Below are positions 63,481 to 64,000 of a DNA stretch of 64,000 bases, one piece after another. Source of the stretch: Acidimicrobiales bacterium (GTDB lineage Bacteria; Actinomycetota; Acidimicrobiia; Acidimicrobiales; Poriferisodalaceae). The notes beneath the pieces are model-generated. The model did no database searches. It saw only the letters and a program-made list of their open reading frames with translations, and was not told where the DNA came from. The stretch spans positions 81,318 through 145,317 of the forward strand of contig JAAZYR010000008.1 of the NCBI GenBank assembly GCA_014239555.1, written 5' to 3'. The first letter of the stretch is position 1. Each line of letters begins with the position of its first letter. The translations under genes were made by a program, and so were the position numbers.

Positions 63481-63580
63481 TCCAGCCAGCTGCTGCGCTT
63501 GGGGGTAATTCCATCCCTATGAAGCGTGGTAGGGGCTTTCCGATCGTGTCAGGTAGGCCTTTGGTCAGCCTGGCGAGATC

Positions 63581-63913
<333 letters not shown>

Positions 63914-64000
63914 GAGGTGAGGTCGTGTTGAAATGGAACGAACGGTAGATCCGTCAACTCATGCAAGGTCGAAACCTCGTAAAAGTCAACGAATCAAAAG
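63914..64000 (+). other. Candidate group I intron (5' part) inside 16S rRNA
   Basis: From 63914 the sequence no longer resembles 16S rRNA. The last nine exon bases (63905-63913) pair with 63921-63929 around a 7-nt loop, with U63913 opposite G63921: the geometry of helix P1 with the conserved U-G at a group I 5' splice site. Then follow two small hairpins, ACGG/CCGT (63942-63945 with 63951-63954) and AGGT-CGAA-ACCT (63966-63969 with 63974-63977). The core (P3-P9) and any homing endonuclease would lie to the right. An assembly join is the main alternative. Confidence 0.6.

Larger units (their letters stand above)
63076..63580 (+). promoter_or_regulatory. rRNA operon leader (about 500 bp, no protein gene)
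   Basis: The stretch between tyrS and 16S rRNA holds no gene I can support. It contains a small hairpin just after tyrS (CCCTA 63098-63102 with TAGGG 63108-63112), a possible promoter (63120-63149), two perfect palindromes (CCCTTTAAAGGG 63212-63223 and TCATGATCATGA 63366-63377), a boxA-like antitermination site (63266-63277), a tandem repeat (63387-63480) and the word ATCGTGTCAGGT twice (63351-63362 and 63543-63554). Confidence 0.7.

Overview
The window reads as a chromosomal segment of an actinobacterium, most likely an Acidimicrobiia-like aquatic lineage. The reasons are an actinobacterial mIHF gene, a helicase-degenerate PriA of the actinobacterial kind, an F420-type PPOX oxidoreductase, many GTG starts, GTGA/ATGA gene overlaps, and a housekeeping order (pyrF-mihF-gmk-rpoZ-coaBC-metK-priA-def-fmt-rsmB, and infC-rpmI-rplT-rRNA methylase-pheST followed later by arg genes) that parallels other Actinobacteria. 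GC looks moderate. The exact lineage is an inference.

Layout. 1-11.6 kb: end of carB, pyrD, pyrF and a compact housekeeping block for nucleotide, CoA, SAM and translation-initiation functions. 11.6-18.6 kb: accessory hydrolases (phosphoesterase, two TIM-barrel amidohydrolases, GNAT, lactonase-like MBL protein, amidase, dienoyl-CoA isomerase-like enzyme, small membrane protein). 18.7-23.1 kb: mog, ribD-ribE-ribBA and hisG. 23.1-29.3 kb: DUF1844-like gene, infC-rpmI-rplT, an rRNA methyltransferase and pheST. 29.3-54.4 kb: a 25-kb accessory region between pheT and argC with a dehydrogenase, an SDR, a MerB-like selenoprotein, two double-domain CoA transferases, an acyl-CoA carboxylase beta subunit, two phytanoyl-CoA dioxygenase-like proteins, a P450, VOC proteins, two MFS transporters, flavin/F420 enzymes, an M20 amidohydrolase and gltBD. 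54.5-60.6 kb: an arginine operon argC-B-D-F-R-H preceded by tandem ARG boxes. 60.6-63.1 kb: NUDIX, two small membrane proteins, tyrS. 63.1-64 kb: rRNA leader and the start of a 16S rRNA gene.

Two observations stand out. First, positions 31580-32263 encode a MerB (alkylmercury lyase)-like protein interrupted by one in-frame TGA that falls exactly where MerB has catalytic Cys159. Downstream of the TGA is a perfect 7-bp stem carrying the AGGUCU apical sequence known from the E. coli fdhF SECIS, at nearly the same spacing. The simplest reading is a selenocysteine-containing MerB homologue. Second, the 16S rRNA sequence stops matching 16S about 333 nt in. The junction forms a 9-bp P1-like helix with a U-G wobble at the boundary, as expected for a group I intron.

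Other points: infC has no AUG/GUG/UUG at its conserved N-terminus and probably starts at AUA. Both CoA transferases keep the catalytic Asp only in the C-terminal domain. argJ and argG are missing from the arg operon, and ribH from the rib cluster. No tRNA, CRISPR, IS element or prophage was found.
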